A stretch of 64,000 nt of DNA from Planococcus citri (taxonomy: Eukaryota > Arthropoda > Insecta > Hemiptera > Pseudococcidae), in the NCBI RefSeq assembly GCF_950023065.1, contig NC_088678.1:76603590-76667589 (forward strand), read 5' to 3'. Under the pieces are notes generated by a model that worked only from the letters and a program-made list of their open reading frames with translations, ran no database searches and had not been told where the DNA came from. The position numbers were made by a program, and so were the translations under genes. Within the stretch, counting starts at the first letter, position 1, and each line of letters opens with the position of its first letter. Shown in pieces: positions 48,766-61,860 of the stretch.

Positions 48766-50204
48766 TGGAACAAATCTCTGGGCTTGTATGTAATATGTCC
48801 ACAGCTGATAGTATTCAGAGTCCGCCATTAGTATTGGGATTCCTATGTGTTTCAATAAACCTACTCTTAAGTTATCACTAATTCCTTTTTTTTTCTGAAG
48901 TGAATGTCTCCTTGACACATTGTTTCTTTTTAGTTTCATTTTTATATTCTCTTCATTACATAAAAATGTGATATCTGTGTGTGGGTATGTGTAATAAATG
49001 CTTGCCTATAACTTATATTTAGGACTTATTTCTTTCTCTAGTACATTGCACCTAACAGTCTTTTATTCTCATAGGCTGAAAAGCTGATTTCTAAGCCTTG
49101 CTAGGTATCGATGAAGCTCCTTTACTTGGATTAGGGAAGCTAGGTCATTTCTTATAGGCAAAAAAAGGACTTTTGAACGATACCTTTGCAAAAAAATACA
49201 ACTTGTCTCAGCACAAGGAGTGCATTTTTTTTTATCACTTTTCAGAAAAATGAATTTTCACATACATATAATGAAATTTTAGTTTTTTGAGAAAAACTCA
49301 AAAACTAAGCACTCTAGAAAAAAACTAACGGCATTAAGTATGTCGATTAGAAATTTAATTCTCTACAACTTTGTTAACATGAAATTTTTTTTGGACGCTT
49401 CCTTTCGCCTCCACATCAACTTTAATGAAAGGTTATAACTTAAAATGTTTTCCAAACATTGATGCTAAATGAAGGTAGGATACCAGATCTTTAAAATGAG
49501 GTGCTATTCATTCCTCACAATTAATTATAAGTTGATAAAAATAATGAATCAAGTTTTAAAAAAAAAGAAAATCACTCTCCTGTAAAATTTCACTTTTTTG
49601 AGATGTAACCTTATTACTCCCGAGGTGCGATATGGTGAGCAAATAGGTATGACATGATCCATGACGAGTTAAATCACTTAAATCCAACAACACATTCTAT
49701 CTCTTTTATTTCAATAATTCAGATAGAGCAGATAGGTAAAATAAAAAATAAAAAACTGCCCTACACGATTTTGCCTGGGTACCTACTCTTACTGCAGTCA
49801 ACGACCTACGCGTTTAGGCTTCGTGAATTATTTGTGCTCTTTATAAGGAATAGTTAAGTATGTATACTTATTTAATCATGCGTTTATCAACAAAAGCAAC
49901 AACTGAAAACTATATGAACCTATTAAATTTGCAACGAGAATTTTTGCCCCATTTGGCCAATAATGTATTTCAGTATTCACCAACCTCTTTGAAATCTTTG
50001 CATATCGTGTGATATGTGATTTGGTTATGTTTTTGAGGACGCTGAATTGGAATATCAAATCTTTTTAAAACTGATTCATGAAAACGAAGAAAAATTATAA
50101 TGCCGTGTGATATATCTTTCGTTAAAAATTCCAATAGGTACCTATTTTTTCATAATTTATGGATTTTAAGCCTTTTTATCTTATCGTCAATAAATATGTA
50201 TCTA
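48766..50204. other. Intergenic; includes a repeat shared with the hAT MITE interior
   Basis: No gene is supported. At about 49250-49440 the sequence (AACTCAAAAACTAAGCA, GAAATTTAATTCTC and GCTTCCTTTCGCCTCCA) matches the interior of the MITE at about 6940-7100. At about 49985-50060 there is a lone degraded copy of the foldback core (GATATGTGATTTGGTTATGT then GACGCTGAATTGGAATAT). Confidence 0.5.
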
Positions 50205-50477
50205 CCGGGTGACCAAGAATAAGGGATTTCGATGTTATCAAAAAGGAGAGAAAATTCCCATTATGAAAATTAGAAAATTAAATAATCGTGTAAAAAATGG
50301 GCGTTTGAGTGATTGTTTCAATGAAACACGAAGTAATCTTCCATTTTGCATCGAATCGATAATTCGAAACCACTTTTTCTCGATTGTTATTCCATTTTCC
50401 AATTTTTACTTTGAGAAATTTTTTCCCCTTTTTGGCTTATCAGAACATATCAAAACCCATTATTCTTGGTCACCCGG
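50205..50477 (+). mobile_element. Tc1/mariner-type MITE, copy 1 (273 bp)
   Basis: The terminal inverted repeat is CCGGGTGACCAAGAATAA, with TA on both outer sides (50203-50204 and 50478-50479). The internal sequence is about 90% like copy 2. It is too short to encode a transposase. A frame spanning most of it is incidental and is disrupted in copy 2. Confidence 0.85.
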
Positions 50478-50479
50478 TA

Positions 50480-51194
50480 TGAAATTATAAAGTAACAAAC
50501 CCTGTTTTGGAATGAACGTCCAATAATTTCTCAATTATTTTATTCTATACCATAGTTTGATATGATTCAGATGATACGTGGTCTGGTAGGTAAAATGATG
50601 GAATTAAGTCGATTTTACATCATTTATTGATGAGCTAAGTTTCCAAGCATTATATTTTCAAGTAAAAATAGCTCATTTTACAGGTATCTAAAATCATTAT
50701 AATCAATGTATCAAAGTGAATTTCTCAAGAAGGGCTTCGTAGCACCAAAGATTTTATCCATCTAAACAACATATCCAAAAACGATTACCTACTCATTTTA
50801 CCTACTAAACTACACCCTTAACATGTATAATGATTGAACTGGGTTTTATCAATACATATCTATTCCTAGAACGTAAACAATTTCAATTATCTGAAAAGTG
50901 ATTCGAACCCACTATCGAAGTATGGTGTTAATTTATGAATAGGTAATGAAAAGTTTTCAGAATTCTCGAATCCTCACAATGAAATCGTCAATAAAAATCA
51001 TAAAAATCTCCCATTTTCATCAACAAGAGTGAACAGAAAAGTACGTAGCTACGTTTTAAATGTAAATTGTATTCGACGCTTTCATTGCGGTGGTTCTTTT
51101 AAATAAAAGGTAAGCTATTTTACATCCAGCCTATTGCAGTTATCAATTAACTATGCTTCTCTTGCTAAGTACCTTATCTTATCATATTCATATA
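50480..51194. other. Spacer between the two MITEs
   Basis: No gene or repeat was recognised in this AT-rich stretch. Confidence 0.4.
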
Positions 51195-51196
51195 TA

Positions 51197-51469
51197 CCGG
51201 GTGACCAAGAATAATGAGATTTCGATGTTATCAAAAAGGAGAGAAAATTCCCGTTATGAAAATTAGAAAATTAAATAATCATGTAAAAAATGGCGTTTGA
51301 GTGATTGTTTCAATGAAATACGAAATAATCTTTCATTTTGCATCGAAACAATAATTCGAAAGCACTTTTTCTCGATTGTTATTTCATTTTCCAGTTTTTA
51401 ATTAGGGAAATTTTTTTCCCTTTTTGGCATATCAGAACATTACAAAACCCATTATTCTTGGTCACCCGG
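51197..51469 (+). mobile_element. Tc1/mariner-type MITE, copy 2 (273 bp)
   Basis: It has the same terminal inverted repeat and TA flanks (51195-51196 and 51470-51471), the same length and the same orientation as copy 1, about 990 bp away. Differences are scattered substitutions and balanced small indels. Confidence 0.85.
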
Positions 51470-51750
51470 TATTAAAAGAATTTGTTAAATCTGGTGACAG
51501 TCCGCCAGCCTCTCCGCAACTATGTTTTTATCTGCCTGCGGACCGATTACATTTTTTCGCTTGTTGATTTTTATCAATTTAGCGCCGTACAGGTGATTAG
51601 ATTTATAGATGAGTTCAGTAGCCGGGAGACATTCGGACAAGTGGTGTATTCGTGTGCTGTTTTTTTCTTGTGCCCTGTGTTTTTTTTTTTTGGTGTCCTA
51701 TGGTCACATAATTTTTTTTTGGTGTCGTGTGGATACGTAATTTTATTGGA

Positions 51751-54631
51751 ATGGTGGTGCGTATGAGTACGAGGGGCCAGCGCCTGGTGGAGCTGGCAAA
51801 CATCGTACATGAAAAGAATCCAAATATCGAAGAATATGAGAGCTCAGCAGAATCCTCATTGCCATATTCGGACGGGGATTATGAGCCCCCAGATTTTTTA
51901 GACTCGGTAAGATGAATTTAAAACCATATTTAATCATTTTCTTATAAATTTTCCAGTAAATACTTCTATTATTATGCAGGAATCGGAAGATGATATTCAC
52001 GAAATCAATTAGCTCGATGAGAAAATAAAAGAAAAACTGGACGAGATAAGATAATAAAGCTAATTTTTGAATTTTTATGTACGTGTTACAATTGAGTGCA
52101 GGATGGGCAGAGAAGGGGGGTATCAGAATGAAAAAAATTGCCTAACGAGTTTTTGAATGAATTTTTCAAATTCGTTTCAAATTTCTCGGAGATATGAGAA
52201 TGAAAAAAATTGCTTAATGAGTTTTTGAATGAATTTTCACGTAATTTCCGATGAATTTTTCAAATTCGATTCAATTTTTTCGGGGATATGAGAATGAAAA
52301 AAAATTGCTCAAGTTTTTGAATGAATTTTTACGTAATTTCCAATAAAATTTTCCAAGACTGATTTAAATTTCTGTGGTTTTTGTTGGAAAAACGGCTGAA
52401 TAAAACGAAACATCGAATACCTCGAACAAATATAACAAAATAACAGGTTTTATTTTAATTCGTGAAAATATTCACGAAATGAAAATTTTACATGAAACGA
52501 GTTCAATGAACTCAAAAATAGCGTTTATACGCTCACAATACATTTTTACTTTACTCAAACAGAGAAATAACGCGAATGATTGCTTAACAAAAACAAAAAT
52601 AAACGAAAACGCGACTTAGAAACAACTGAAATTGTAGCCATATATTATTCGATAAATGGCTCTTTTAGAAAATTGCAGCCATTTATTTTTAGCGAATACG
52701 TAAATAAATAAAACTAAATTTTGATCTTTTTATGATCAAAAACTGTCATAAATTCAACAGTTTTGAATGAATTTTTAAAAGAAATTTCCTAATGTTTTTT
52801 CCATAGTGACCTGATTCCAGATGAATACGAATTTTTTAGTGTGACAAGTTTGATTTAAATTTCTGTGGCTTTGAATGAATTTTTAAAAGAAATTTCCTAA
52901 TGTTTTTTCCAAAATTACGTTACACTGTTCCTTTAATAAAAATCACTTCTATACAAACTGATTCGAAAACACACTATTTACGTTTTCATCAATCATTTTT
53001 TCATGGAAGACGCGTTTAAGATGTTTGTACATGGTTGTTAGGAAGCTAATCAGTTGAAAGACGCGAACCGATGAAGTTATTAATAGACTTATCAGTAATG
53101 TCCATGGCCAACTGGATACCAACGTCACAAGTCGTTTCAAAGTATTGGCGAACATTTTATTAAGCGCCAAGTGCGGGACGAATTTTCATAATTTGTGTCC
53201 TGGGCGGATGGGGCACTTTTCAAGTTACCGGGATTTGGCCCCGGTGCCGATACGACGTCGGTTTTTTGGGATGATGATGGGGGGGGGGGGTGTAACGAAG
53301 GAATAAAATCATGTATATATTTTTTGAATTGTTTTACATCGAATATTTTAGCCCATGTTGTCATTCCGAAGGGAGGGGGGGGGGTATACAAATTACAAAT
53401 TTGTCAACAAACTTTTGAAAAAGAAAAAAATTGCAGATTTTTTTGAAAATTGAACAATTTGACGAAACTGAAATGTAAAAAAAATGTTGTTTTCGTTACT
53501 GAACGTGCAAACTTTGGAGCAGATACTTTCATTTTGAGCCCCATTTATAAATGAAAAACAAATTGACGCGAGCGAAACGAGGGCGAAAGCTTTTGAAAGT
53601 TTTCATTTCGAGATGCCTAAAAACAAGTTTTTTTTTGTACAAGTTTATTTTTTGGTTTTTTAAATTTTATTTTGGAATTAAATGATCTTAAAAATTAATT
53701 TTAACATGTAAGTATTTGAAATCGCGAAAAGTTTCATTCTATACCACTTGAATTTACTGAGGGAAAAATCATGAAAAATTTATTATAATTCACCACAAAA
53801 ATAAGTCTTCAAAATCTTTCATTTTCCTATTTGAAACCGGAAAACTCAAAATTTTTTCAATTTTCGAAACCTGTAGCATATTTTTTTGGGACATAATTAC
53901 TGTAAATGGGCGATACCTAAATACTCATTTTAGTTTTAGTCGATCGAAAAGTGCTAAGAGGATGTAAATTTAGTAACTTTGAAGTAGAACTGAATATCCC
54001 CCCTTTTTTGTTGTCGAGAGAGAAACTCATTTTTACACTATACGTATTTTTTGGCTATTGTTTTTTTTTTCAATTTGAAAAAAAAGTCACATAAGAACGT
54101 CGATGTCAGCAGGCTGTGTTGGTTTGTGCTGCTTTCATTCGTGAAATTTTAAGTTATTAGAGTAGTAAAGAATGAACATGCAACTTGAAAAGTACACCCC
54201 ACTTTGTCGCAATGTTTTTCTATGCTGTAAAATTGTCAATTCAACTTGCATTGATTATTTTAGAATTAATCTTTTCTTTGTTTTGAAAGGAACCTGAAGA
54301 TGTTGCATCCAGAGTGACCGATTGGCTGCATAAGGTGAACTCAGCCAGAACTCCGGAAAAATTACATCAAGTACTCGTTAATAAAGCGCCAGAAATTGAT
54401 GAAAAAGACACTTATTCAAATAATGATTTCGAAAAGGTATGTTGAATGTTTTTCAAAAATGAAAAAAATGACTAGATATTTTTCACAGTAACTTTTTAAA
54501 GGATGGAGTCGGAGGTTTTAGCGATAAAAAATCGTCAATAGAAAATGTGCATGAAAAGCATGATAGAGAAAAAAAATGTGGAAAGAAAAAAAGAAATTGT
54601 GAACAAAATCGCGAAAATGTCAATTTCTTAG
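51751..54631 (+). CDS. Small acidic uncharacterised gene, candidate exons
   Basis: Exon 1 (51751-51906) opens MVVRMSTRGQRLVELANIV and runs into an acidic part (NIEEYESSAESS and SDGDYEPPDFLDS), ending at a good donor in phase 0. ATG 51763 is an alternative start. Two phase-0 acceptors could follow. One leads to 51980-52012 (ESEDDIHEIN then stop, with AATAAA at about 52052), giving a 62-residue protein. The other leads to 54290-54436 (EPEDVASRVTDWLHKVNSAR...NNDFEK), then 54502-54631 (DGVGGFSDKKSSIENVHEKH, a lysine-rich KKCGKKKRNCEQ, ending NVNFLG before GTATGT in phase 1). A further exon may start near 54923. I recognise no family. Matching phases and splice signals support the model; the isoforms are inference. 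Confidence 0.45.
52013..54289. other. Intron or downstream region with degenerate tandem repeats
   Basis: At about 52125-52400 there are three imperfect 75-95-bp units beginning GAATGAAAAAAATTGC and containing GTTTTTGAATGAATTTT. At about 52757-52915 there are two units with TTTTGAATGAATTTTTAAAA. G-rich tracts occur at about 53280 and 53374. No gene is supported in 53160-53450 despite an open stretch. Confidence 0.45.
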
Positions 54632-57600
54632 GTATGTAAATATAGGTGGCAGTAAGTGAAAAAAATTAGGACATTCACCTCTTGAAAATACAATACCTGG
54701 GGGGGGGGCTGAGGAGAACTCGAACATGTTTGCATTTTGACATCTTATAAGGATAATACATATGAAGTTTTTTAGTATTTTGACCACACCATCGTAAATT
54801 TTGGACTTTTTTACATAATGATTTCCGTTTCTCATTTTTGTCTTACGTATGTTCATGATAACAAATTTTCAAAAATTTACTTTTTTGCCCGAATCGTGAT
54901 GGGGAGGTGAGCATTCAGACAAGCTATGGAAGGATTTGGACAAGACGTAATGAGCTGTCCAAATCCTCAAAAGTCTCTCATAAGTAATCAGAAAAAGTAT
55001 TACGTTTTCCAAAAATTGAGTAGGATCGAAAAAGTAAAAATGAATTTTTCAAGCTACGAAACAAAATTGAATTCCTCAAAAATGTTTACTTTTTATGAAC
55101 AGATTTTCATTTCAAAATTTATCCACGATGTGGAGCCCCTCCCAGCAAACTGTGAGAATCTGCATTTATTTTTCTTATGATTATTAAAAAGTTCAACTTT
55201 AGGCCAGATCAGCTACTGAAGTACTCACAACCACCCGAAAATTTTTCAAAAATGCATCGCCTGTCTCCGTAAACAGTTCGTATTTACTTTCTTTGTTTTC
55301 CAATTGCTGGGTTTTCTTTTTAAAAAAGTTCAACTTACGTCCAGGTGTTTACGTAGAACTCACAAGTAAAATTTTATTCTTCAAATGAAATCTTATTTTT
55401 TTAATGCTTATTTTCAGTTCAATATCCTTTGAAAAATATACACTCAAGTTCTCTTTTGAAAAAATTAATTATGCCAAATGTAGGTAGTATTAAAACTTCC
55501 CAAGTCGAACTTTTTAAAGAAATTTATTTTTGCTAAAATGGTGAATTTTTCTAGTTGAAGAATTGCAAATGCATATTAGTGTGTATTAGTGTAAGTTACC
55601 TACATCAAACGTTCCCAAGTTGAACTGTTTTCGAAACTTAACTTTTGTTTATGAGAGCCTCAAAATAAAAAGTTGACTTTTGAATCTACTTTTGAAATGA
55701 ATGACAGAGCACGTGCAATGTAGTTTTCGTAACACCACCTCCCTCTCCCCCGCTTAAAATTTAAAGCCTCAAGTATTTTACGACTATTTGCCATTTTCAA
55801 CAGTTTTCGTTTTCGTAAAATTTAATTCATCTTTGAACAATTTTTTCGAAATGTTGAAAATAAGTATCATTTAGATTGTCGTTAGCGAGGATTTTAAAGG
55901 TGTTTTTAAATATTCTAATCTGTTTTTGTAAAGTTTCATTTTATTTTGGTAGTCTGTTTTTGATCTCTTTTTTTTTAATTCGCAGAATTTTTCTCGTCAT
56001 TTCAGGCATTCTTTGTGATATTTTAACAAATCAATAACTAACCAGTCCCCAAGAAATATGTAAGTAAGTATTTTTCTGAATGGATGACATTATTTTGTAA
56101 TTATAATGTTTTTTTGTAGATTTCTACAAAGTAATGTTATGTTTTTTGAGTGCTTTTTATAATTTTTTCCCCAATAAAATGCCATAAATTATCTAGAACT
56201 GAAATTTAAAATGTTATGTGCTTGAAAAACTTCAAAGTTGATGAAAAAATTGCACAAAAATTGCGAATAACCTACAAAGTTTGGACTTAACAACTTTATC
56301 CTTCTGCAAATCAAACAATGATTTGCTTGGTATAGGTAACTAATGGTAAAATTTACCTCCTCACATTTACCAGTGGTATTACAACATGGTTTCACTTTTT
56401 AGATACTTAGTAAAACATTATCAAAAAATAGTAAACCAGTGGTAAATTTTACATCTTTCATCTACCATTGGTTTACGGAATATCCCAGACCCTGAATCTC
56501 TTTTTCCCAATTTAGAAATGAGACTTCCAAATGTCGAAAGAAAAGTGGAAAAAACCGATTTTTTAGGGTTTAAGATTGTATGAATAGAAACGAGTTTTCA
56601 GATTTTGTATATCTATGTGTATTAAATTTATCATGGCAAACATAATGAGAATATATGCCTATGCCTACGAGTATATACTTCAACTTCTAAGATATATATA
56701 TTTTTTTTTTATACAAACATGATGATTTATTATGTATTATTGTGTAGTACCTACAGAAAATACCTAGGTCAAATCTTCATTTTTGCATTGAAATTATTGG
56801 TAGGCAGGTATTTATTTCAAATGTTTTTAGACATTGAGTTATGGTTTATGGTTAATACCTATACTTATGATAGTTATGGTCGTTTTCCTTGTTTAAAAAA
56901 AAATTTATTTATCACATGAAATTGGATTTAGTTAGGTAAGTATCTTTTGAGCTTACAAACTGTCCATAACACCTTGACTAAATATTTGAGAAAGTCTGAA
57001 ATGTATAGATAACTATCGGTGAATTCAAACTTGAACTAATAATTTTTGTAATTATGTACTTAGTCAAAATAGGTAAGTAATTTTAAATTTTTAAGTTCCA
57101 TGGTTTCTAATCAGAATGAGTTTTTCTATTGATTTGGTAATGTTTTAAAAATTTTTCAAATTAATTATTTCATCCTGGAAAATTTATAACTTAATTCTGG
57201 AAGTAAGTAATACATACAACATTATTTTTTATGTGAAAAGTTGATTTTTCTGACTTGTGAGGGTTTTTGAAAATTTATAATCTCCAAAACGGCAGCATTT
57301 TTTATGCTAAAAACTGTTTTTTCTGACGTTAAAATTTTTCAAACTCAGACCAATATTTTCTGAAGATAGAGAATTTTGGACAGAATTTCACTTCATCTGA
57401 GCAAAGTGAGGACCAAAGCTTTTGAAAAATTATGACTGGGGAAACAGAAAAAATTCAGAAAGACAAAAGCTTTTAAAAATGTATTAGCCATTGGGTACCT
57501 ACTTGAGAAGCTAAAAAACATGATTTTCAATGGAGGAATGGCAAATTTTGAAAAACAAAATTAATTCAATTCAAGCGAAGCAAAGAAAATATTTTGAAAA

Positions 57601-58035
57601 TTCGTCTACATGGTAGGTACTTTTTTTTTAGAAATTTCAATTTTAGGAAAAAGTCAAGCGGCTCGAGTGAAATAAATTTGTAGGAGGGGATGCACTTCTA
57701 ATGATAACTTGGCGGGTCATGGTCATAATAATTTTAGAGGTAATTTCTTAGAGTTAGATTATGATTTTTGGAAAAAAACGCCCCCTCCCTCAAAAAAATC
57801 TGTTTGAAAACTTGGTCCTCAATATATGCCATCTTGGCACCCCTTAATAATAACAACATGAAATAGCATTTTTAGGTATTATTCACTTTTTTAGGAAATT
57901 TAACACAAAACAAAAACCACAGAAAGAACAAATAGGCCTACCTAATGCTTGAAAATTTTCAACAATATTGCAATGAAAGCTTTAATTCTTAAAATAAGCC
58001 CCAAAAAACAAAAATAAAGAAATACGTATGAGGTA
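54632..58035. other. AT-rich intergenic or intronic DNA
   Basis: I see no convincing gene. The frame at 54926-55180 is low-complexity but could begin an exon after 54923 in the phase required by the exon ending at 54631. The remainder shows only homopolymer runs and short open stretches. Confidence 0.35.
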
Positions 58036-60074
58036 TGGGTCATTCCATGTCAACTCAACCAACGTTTTTGGGTCATGTCCTTCGATTTTGCTCAAATTTT
58101 TTTACAATATCTACCCACCCAGTAAGTAAAAAGGCCGCAATCAGTTTGGTTCCAGCCCCCTCAGAGTGCGGGTGGGGGGCTTCCATTATTTTCACATTGT
58201 CTCGAGGTACTCAACTTCAGCAGCCCATTCCTCCAAAACTATGATACTTTGATCGAAACTGATTTCACAGTTCGGAAGGGCATTGAATTTTGAACTTTTT
58301 AAGTATTTTGAAATTTTCAAAAGTTGAAAGTCGAACTTTCAATTTGAAAGTTCAAATTTCAAAATGGCGCTGTAAGTGGGAGCTACCATTTAAAATTTTG
58401 AAAAAATTTCCATAGATGTACATTTTGATACTTTTTTGAGATATTTAGGTTTCAAGATGGCACTCGTTGACGGAGGGGGAGCACCCCCACCCCCAATTTT
58501 GGGTGAAACTTTCAAAAGAAAATCTGGGTCATGTGATATATCGAATTGTATGTTTTCGGCGACGTTGAACACGAATATGACGTCAGATTTTTGATTGGAC
58601 CCCATCCACGGCCCCCGGCACCTCCCCAAAGGGAGTAAAAATTCAAAAAAGTGTTTTGTTCGTGCAACACATGAAATAGTATGTTTTTTGTAACGCTGAA
58701 TACGAATATGACGTCTTATCAAGAAAATAAGGCTATATTCGTGTTCAGCGATATCGAAAACATACTATTCCATATGTCACACGAATCAACCCATTTTTTT
58801 CACTTTTACCCCTTTGGGGAGGTGCTGGGGGCCATGGGTGAGGTCAGTTGGAAAAACTAAGGCCATATTCGTGTTCAGCGATATCGAAAACATACTATTT
58901 CATGTGCCACACGAATCAAACACTTTTTTGAATTTTTACCCCCTTTGGGGAGGTGCCAGGGGCCGTAGATGGGGTCCAATCAAAAATCTGACGTCATATT
59001 CGTGTTCAGCGTCGCCGAAAACATACAATTCGATATATCACATGCCCCAGATTTTCTTTTGAAAGTTTCACCCAAAATTGGTGGTGAGGGTGCTCCCCCT
59101 CCGTCAACGAGTGCCATCTCAAAACCTAAATATCTCAAAAAAGTATCAAAATGTACATCTATGGAAATTTTTTCAAAATTTTAAATGGTAGCTCCCACTT
59201 ACAGTGCCATTTTGAAATCCAGGGTCACGCTCGTGACCCCACCCCGCCCCCCAAAAAAAAATAAAACGAAAACGACGATTATAAACGAAAACGAACGGAA
59301 GAAAACAACGAAAAAAAACGGAACGAGTTGACACTGATATTCTGAAAGGAACTCGTCTTTGTTGTGGTGTGTGCCGCCAACTCATTTTACTGAGAAAGCG
59401 TTTGTCAAATTGAAAAATTGAAAGTACCATTCTTTCTAATTTTTCAAGCGCTTTCTTTTGAGACCATAGCGAAGTTTCTACGACGAAAATTCGCGGACTT
59501 AGAGTTTAGCAGCTTTTTGAAATTTTTGTAAAATTCTTCTTAATGGTCAAGAGGGCTACTGAAAAAACGGCTGAACCAATTTTGATGAAATTTTGGAATT
59601 GAGTTCTACTCGTTGAATGCTCTGACCTTTTAGAATCAAATTTTGAAAATTTCGAAATTTCACCCTTCACCCCCCCCCCATTTGGGGCCCCAAAATTTTG
59701 AAAAAATTAAAACTGATATCAAAAACGGAATCTATGGGTCGAAATACATAAGTTGTGAAAATTTCAATTTAATCGGATGATTTTTGAGGGTTGTAGAGCT
59801 TTCGAAAATTTTGCTGTTTTATCAATTTCAACACTTTTCAAGTATCAAATGTAAAATAATGGCAACGAGTTGAACTTTCGAATTAGTAAAAGCGACTATT
59901 CTCATGTTTAAACAATGTATATTTAAAATTTCAACTCATTTGGTTTCCGATTAAGTTCTGTAGCTTTGACTAAATTTGTACAAAAAGAAAGAACCGTTAA
60001 ATTCGAAAGCATGCATATTCCCATGCGCGTTTTACTGTCCTGTGCAGCAGTAATGCGTTAAAATGGCTGGTTTC

Positions 60075-60152
60075 CAACGTAGCCGCGTGGCTACGTGTGT
60101 TATGCTTCGGATCGCCATGCCAGAGGTCTATGGATCGAATCCCGCCCGGTCC
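60075..60152 (+). repeat. tRNA-like (SINE-type) block
   Basis: GTGGCTACGTGTG (A-box form) and GGATCGAATCCC (B-box form, 60132-60143) are spaced as in a tRNA-derived promoter and are followed by an A/T-rich tail. No acceptor stem was found. It resembles a SINE head. Confidence 0.5.
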
Positions 60153-61149
60153 AACTAATTTTTTTATTTTTTTTTCAAAGCTACTTTTTTTCGAGTACTT
60201 TTTTTAATACACGAGTTCACATTTTGGTCAAATACACGATTGCATACTTTTGCCTGCTGTTATTATAAGATAAATACGTTTTCTTTGGGAAAATTTTTGC
60301 CTGGACATATGTAAATTGAAGAGGATGAAATTTCGTTTTGATGGGTACAGTTATTTGATTTTTTACATTCTTTTAATGGACAGATTTTTTTGATATGTCA
60401 ACTTTATTGAAATTATGCAAAATTTTGAGCAAACATATTATGTAAGTAGTTTTTATAAACCAAAATGTTCAAAATTTCATCCTCTTTCAAAATATTTTTT
60501 TCAAGAACCAGAGTTTTTGTTCAGAACTTAAAGCTCAAAGTTGTAAAAAAATTGTTGAGCTGGGTAAAAATTCAACTTTGAACTAAATTTCTCAACATTT
60601 TCAGCGGATAAATGCGTATTTTATTGAATTAAAATGGTCAAAATGTCATGTTCTTTCAGATGGTTTTTCACCCAAAACGATAGTGTTTACTGTTCAAAAG
60701 TTACTGAAACTCAAAGTTATGAAAAGTAGCCATGATTTGAATGGTAAACACCAGCGAGTTGGGTGAAAAACCATTTTGAAGAAAATACAATTCTGATTTT
60801 TGAACATTTTGGTTTTAGTACTCATTCTGTGCGTTCACTGAAAATTTTGTGCAATTTTAGTTTGATGTTGAATTTTTACCGCACGTGACACTTTCTCACA
60901 ACTTTGGGTTTCAATAAGTTTTGAACAATAAATGCTAGCGGCAGTGCTTTCGGGAAAAAAATAATTCGAAAGGAGATAAAACGACAGATAAAACTGAACA
61001 TTTTGGGTTCATTAAAATACCTATTTGCTTACTCAAAATTTTGCGTACCTAATCTTAATTCAAAGTTGACCTACAAAAAAATCTAATTTATTCTTTCATG
61101 ATTTTATTAATTACAAATTTACAATTAGGTACCTAATTTCCTGCAAAAT

Positions 61150-61860
61150 TACTTGAGTAATAATATCCAGCGACTTTTTGAAAATTCTTGGAGCTTCCAA
61201 CATATTTTTGAAACTTGAAAATGCAGCTGGAAGTCGAAATTTATTCTGCAACCCAATTTACGAGTAAATACCCTAAGAAGTTGACTACAATTGGATTTCA
61301 ATTCGTTTTGGAGCTTCCAGCGACTTTTTGAAAATTACTGAAGCCTCCAGCAGATTTTTGAAACTTGAAATTCCCTCCAAATTTCATCAAGTGGAGTTGG
61401 AAAGTCAAAATTAAATCTGCACCCCAATTTCAACACGCTATCAAGTCGACTTCAGGTGGATTCAAGTCATTTTGGAGCCTCTAGCGACTTTTTGAAAATT
61501 CCTGGAGTCTCCAGGAGACTTTTGAAACATACATTTTTATAACATTTTATTAAATGGAGTGAGAAAGGTGGAATTCTGCTGCAATTTCATGTTTCAAAAA
61601 GTCCCTGGAGGCTTCAAAATAACTTGAACCCACTAACAGTCAACTTAATGTCGTGTTGAAGTAGGAGTGGAGCCTGAATTTCGAATTTCCTACTCTAATT
61701 GATAAAATTTTATGAAAATTTCGAGCATTGAAAATGTGTGGATGGCTCCAGTAATTTTCAAAAAGTCGCTGGAGGCTCCAAAACGGCTTGAAATCCACCA
61801 GCAGTCGACTTAATAGCGTGCTCAAATTAGTTTGCAGGATCAATTTTGGCTATCCAACTA
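61150..61860. repeat. Direct and inverted roughly 150-bp repeats
   Basis: CCAGCGACTTTTTGAAAATT occurs at about 61168 and 61317, and as TCTAGCGACTTTTTGAAAAT at about 61478. The reverse AATTTTCAAAAAGTCGCTGG occurs at about 61754, and a diverged mirror at about 61592. Between them lie related blocks with AGTCGACTTAA and GGAGCCTC. This gives an overall foldback layout. Confidence 0.65.

Noticed and set aside
50209..50490. 93-codon frame spanning MITE copy 1
   Set aside because: It coincides with the MITE and is disrupted in copy 2 of the same element.
53195..53446. 83-codon frame with glycine runs
   Set aside because: It is created by G homopolymers. No splice context or recognisable domain was seen.
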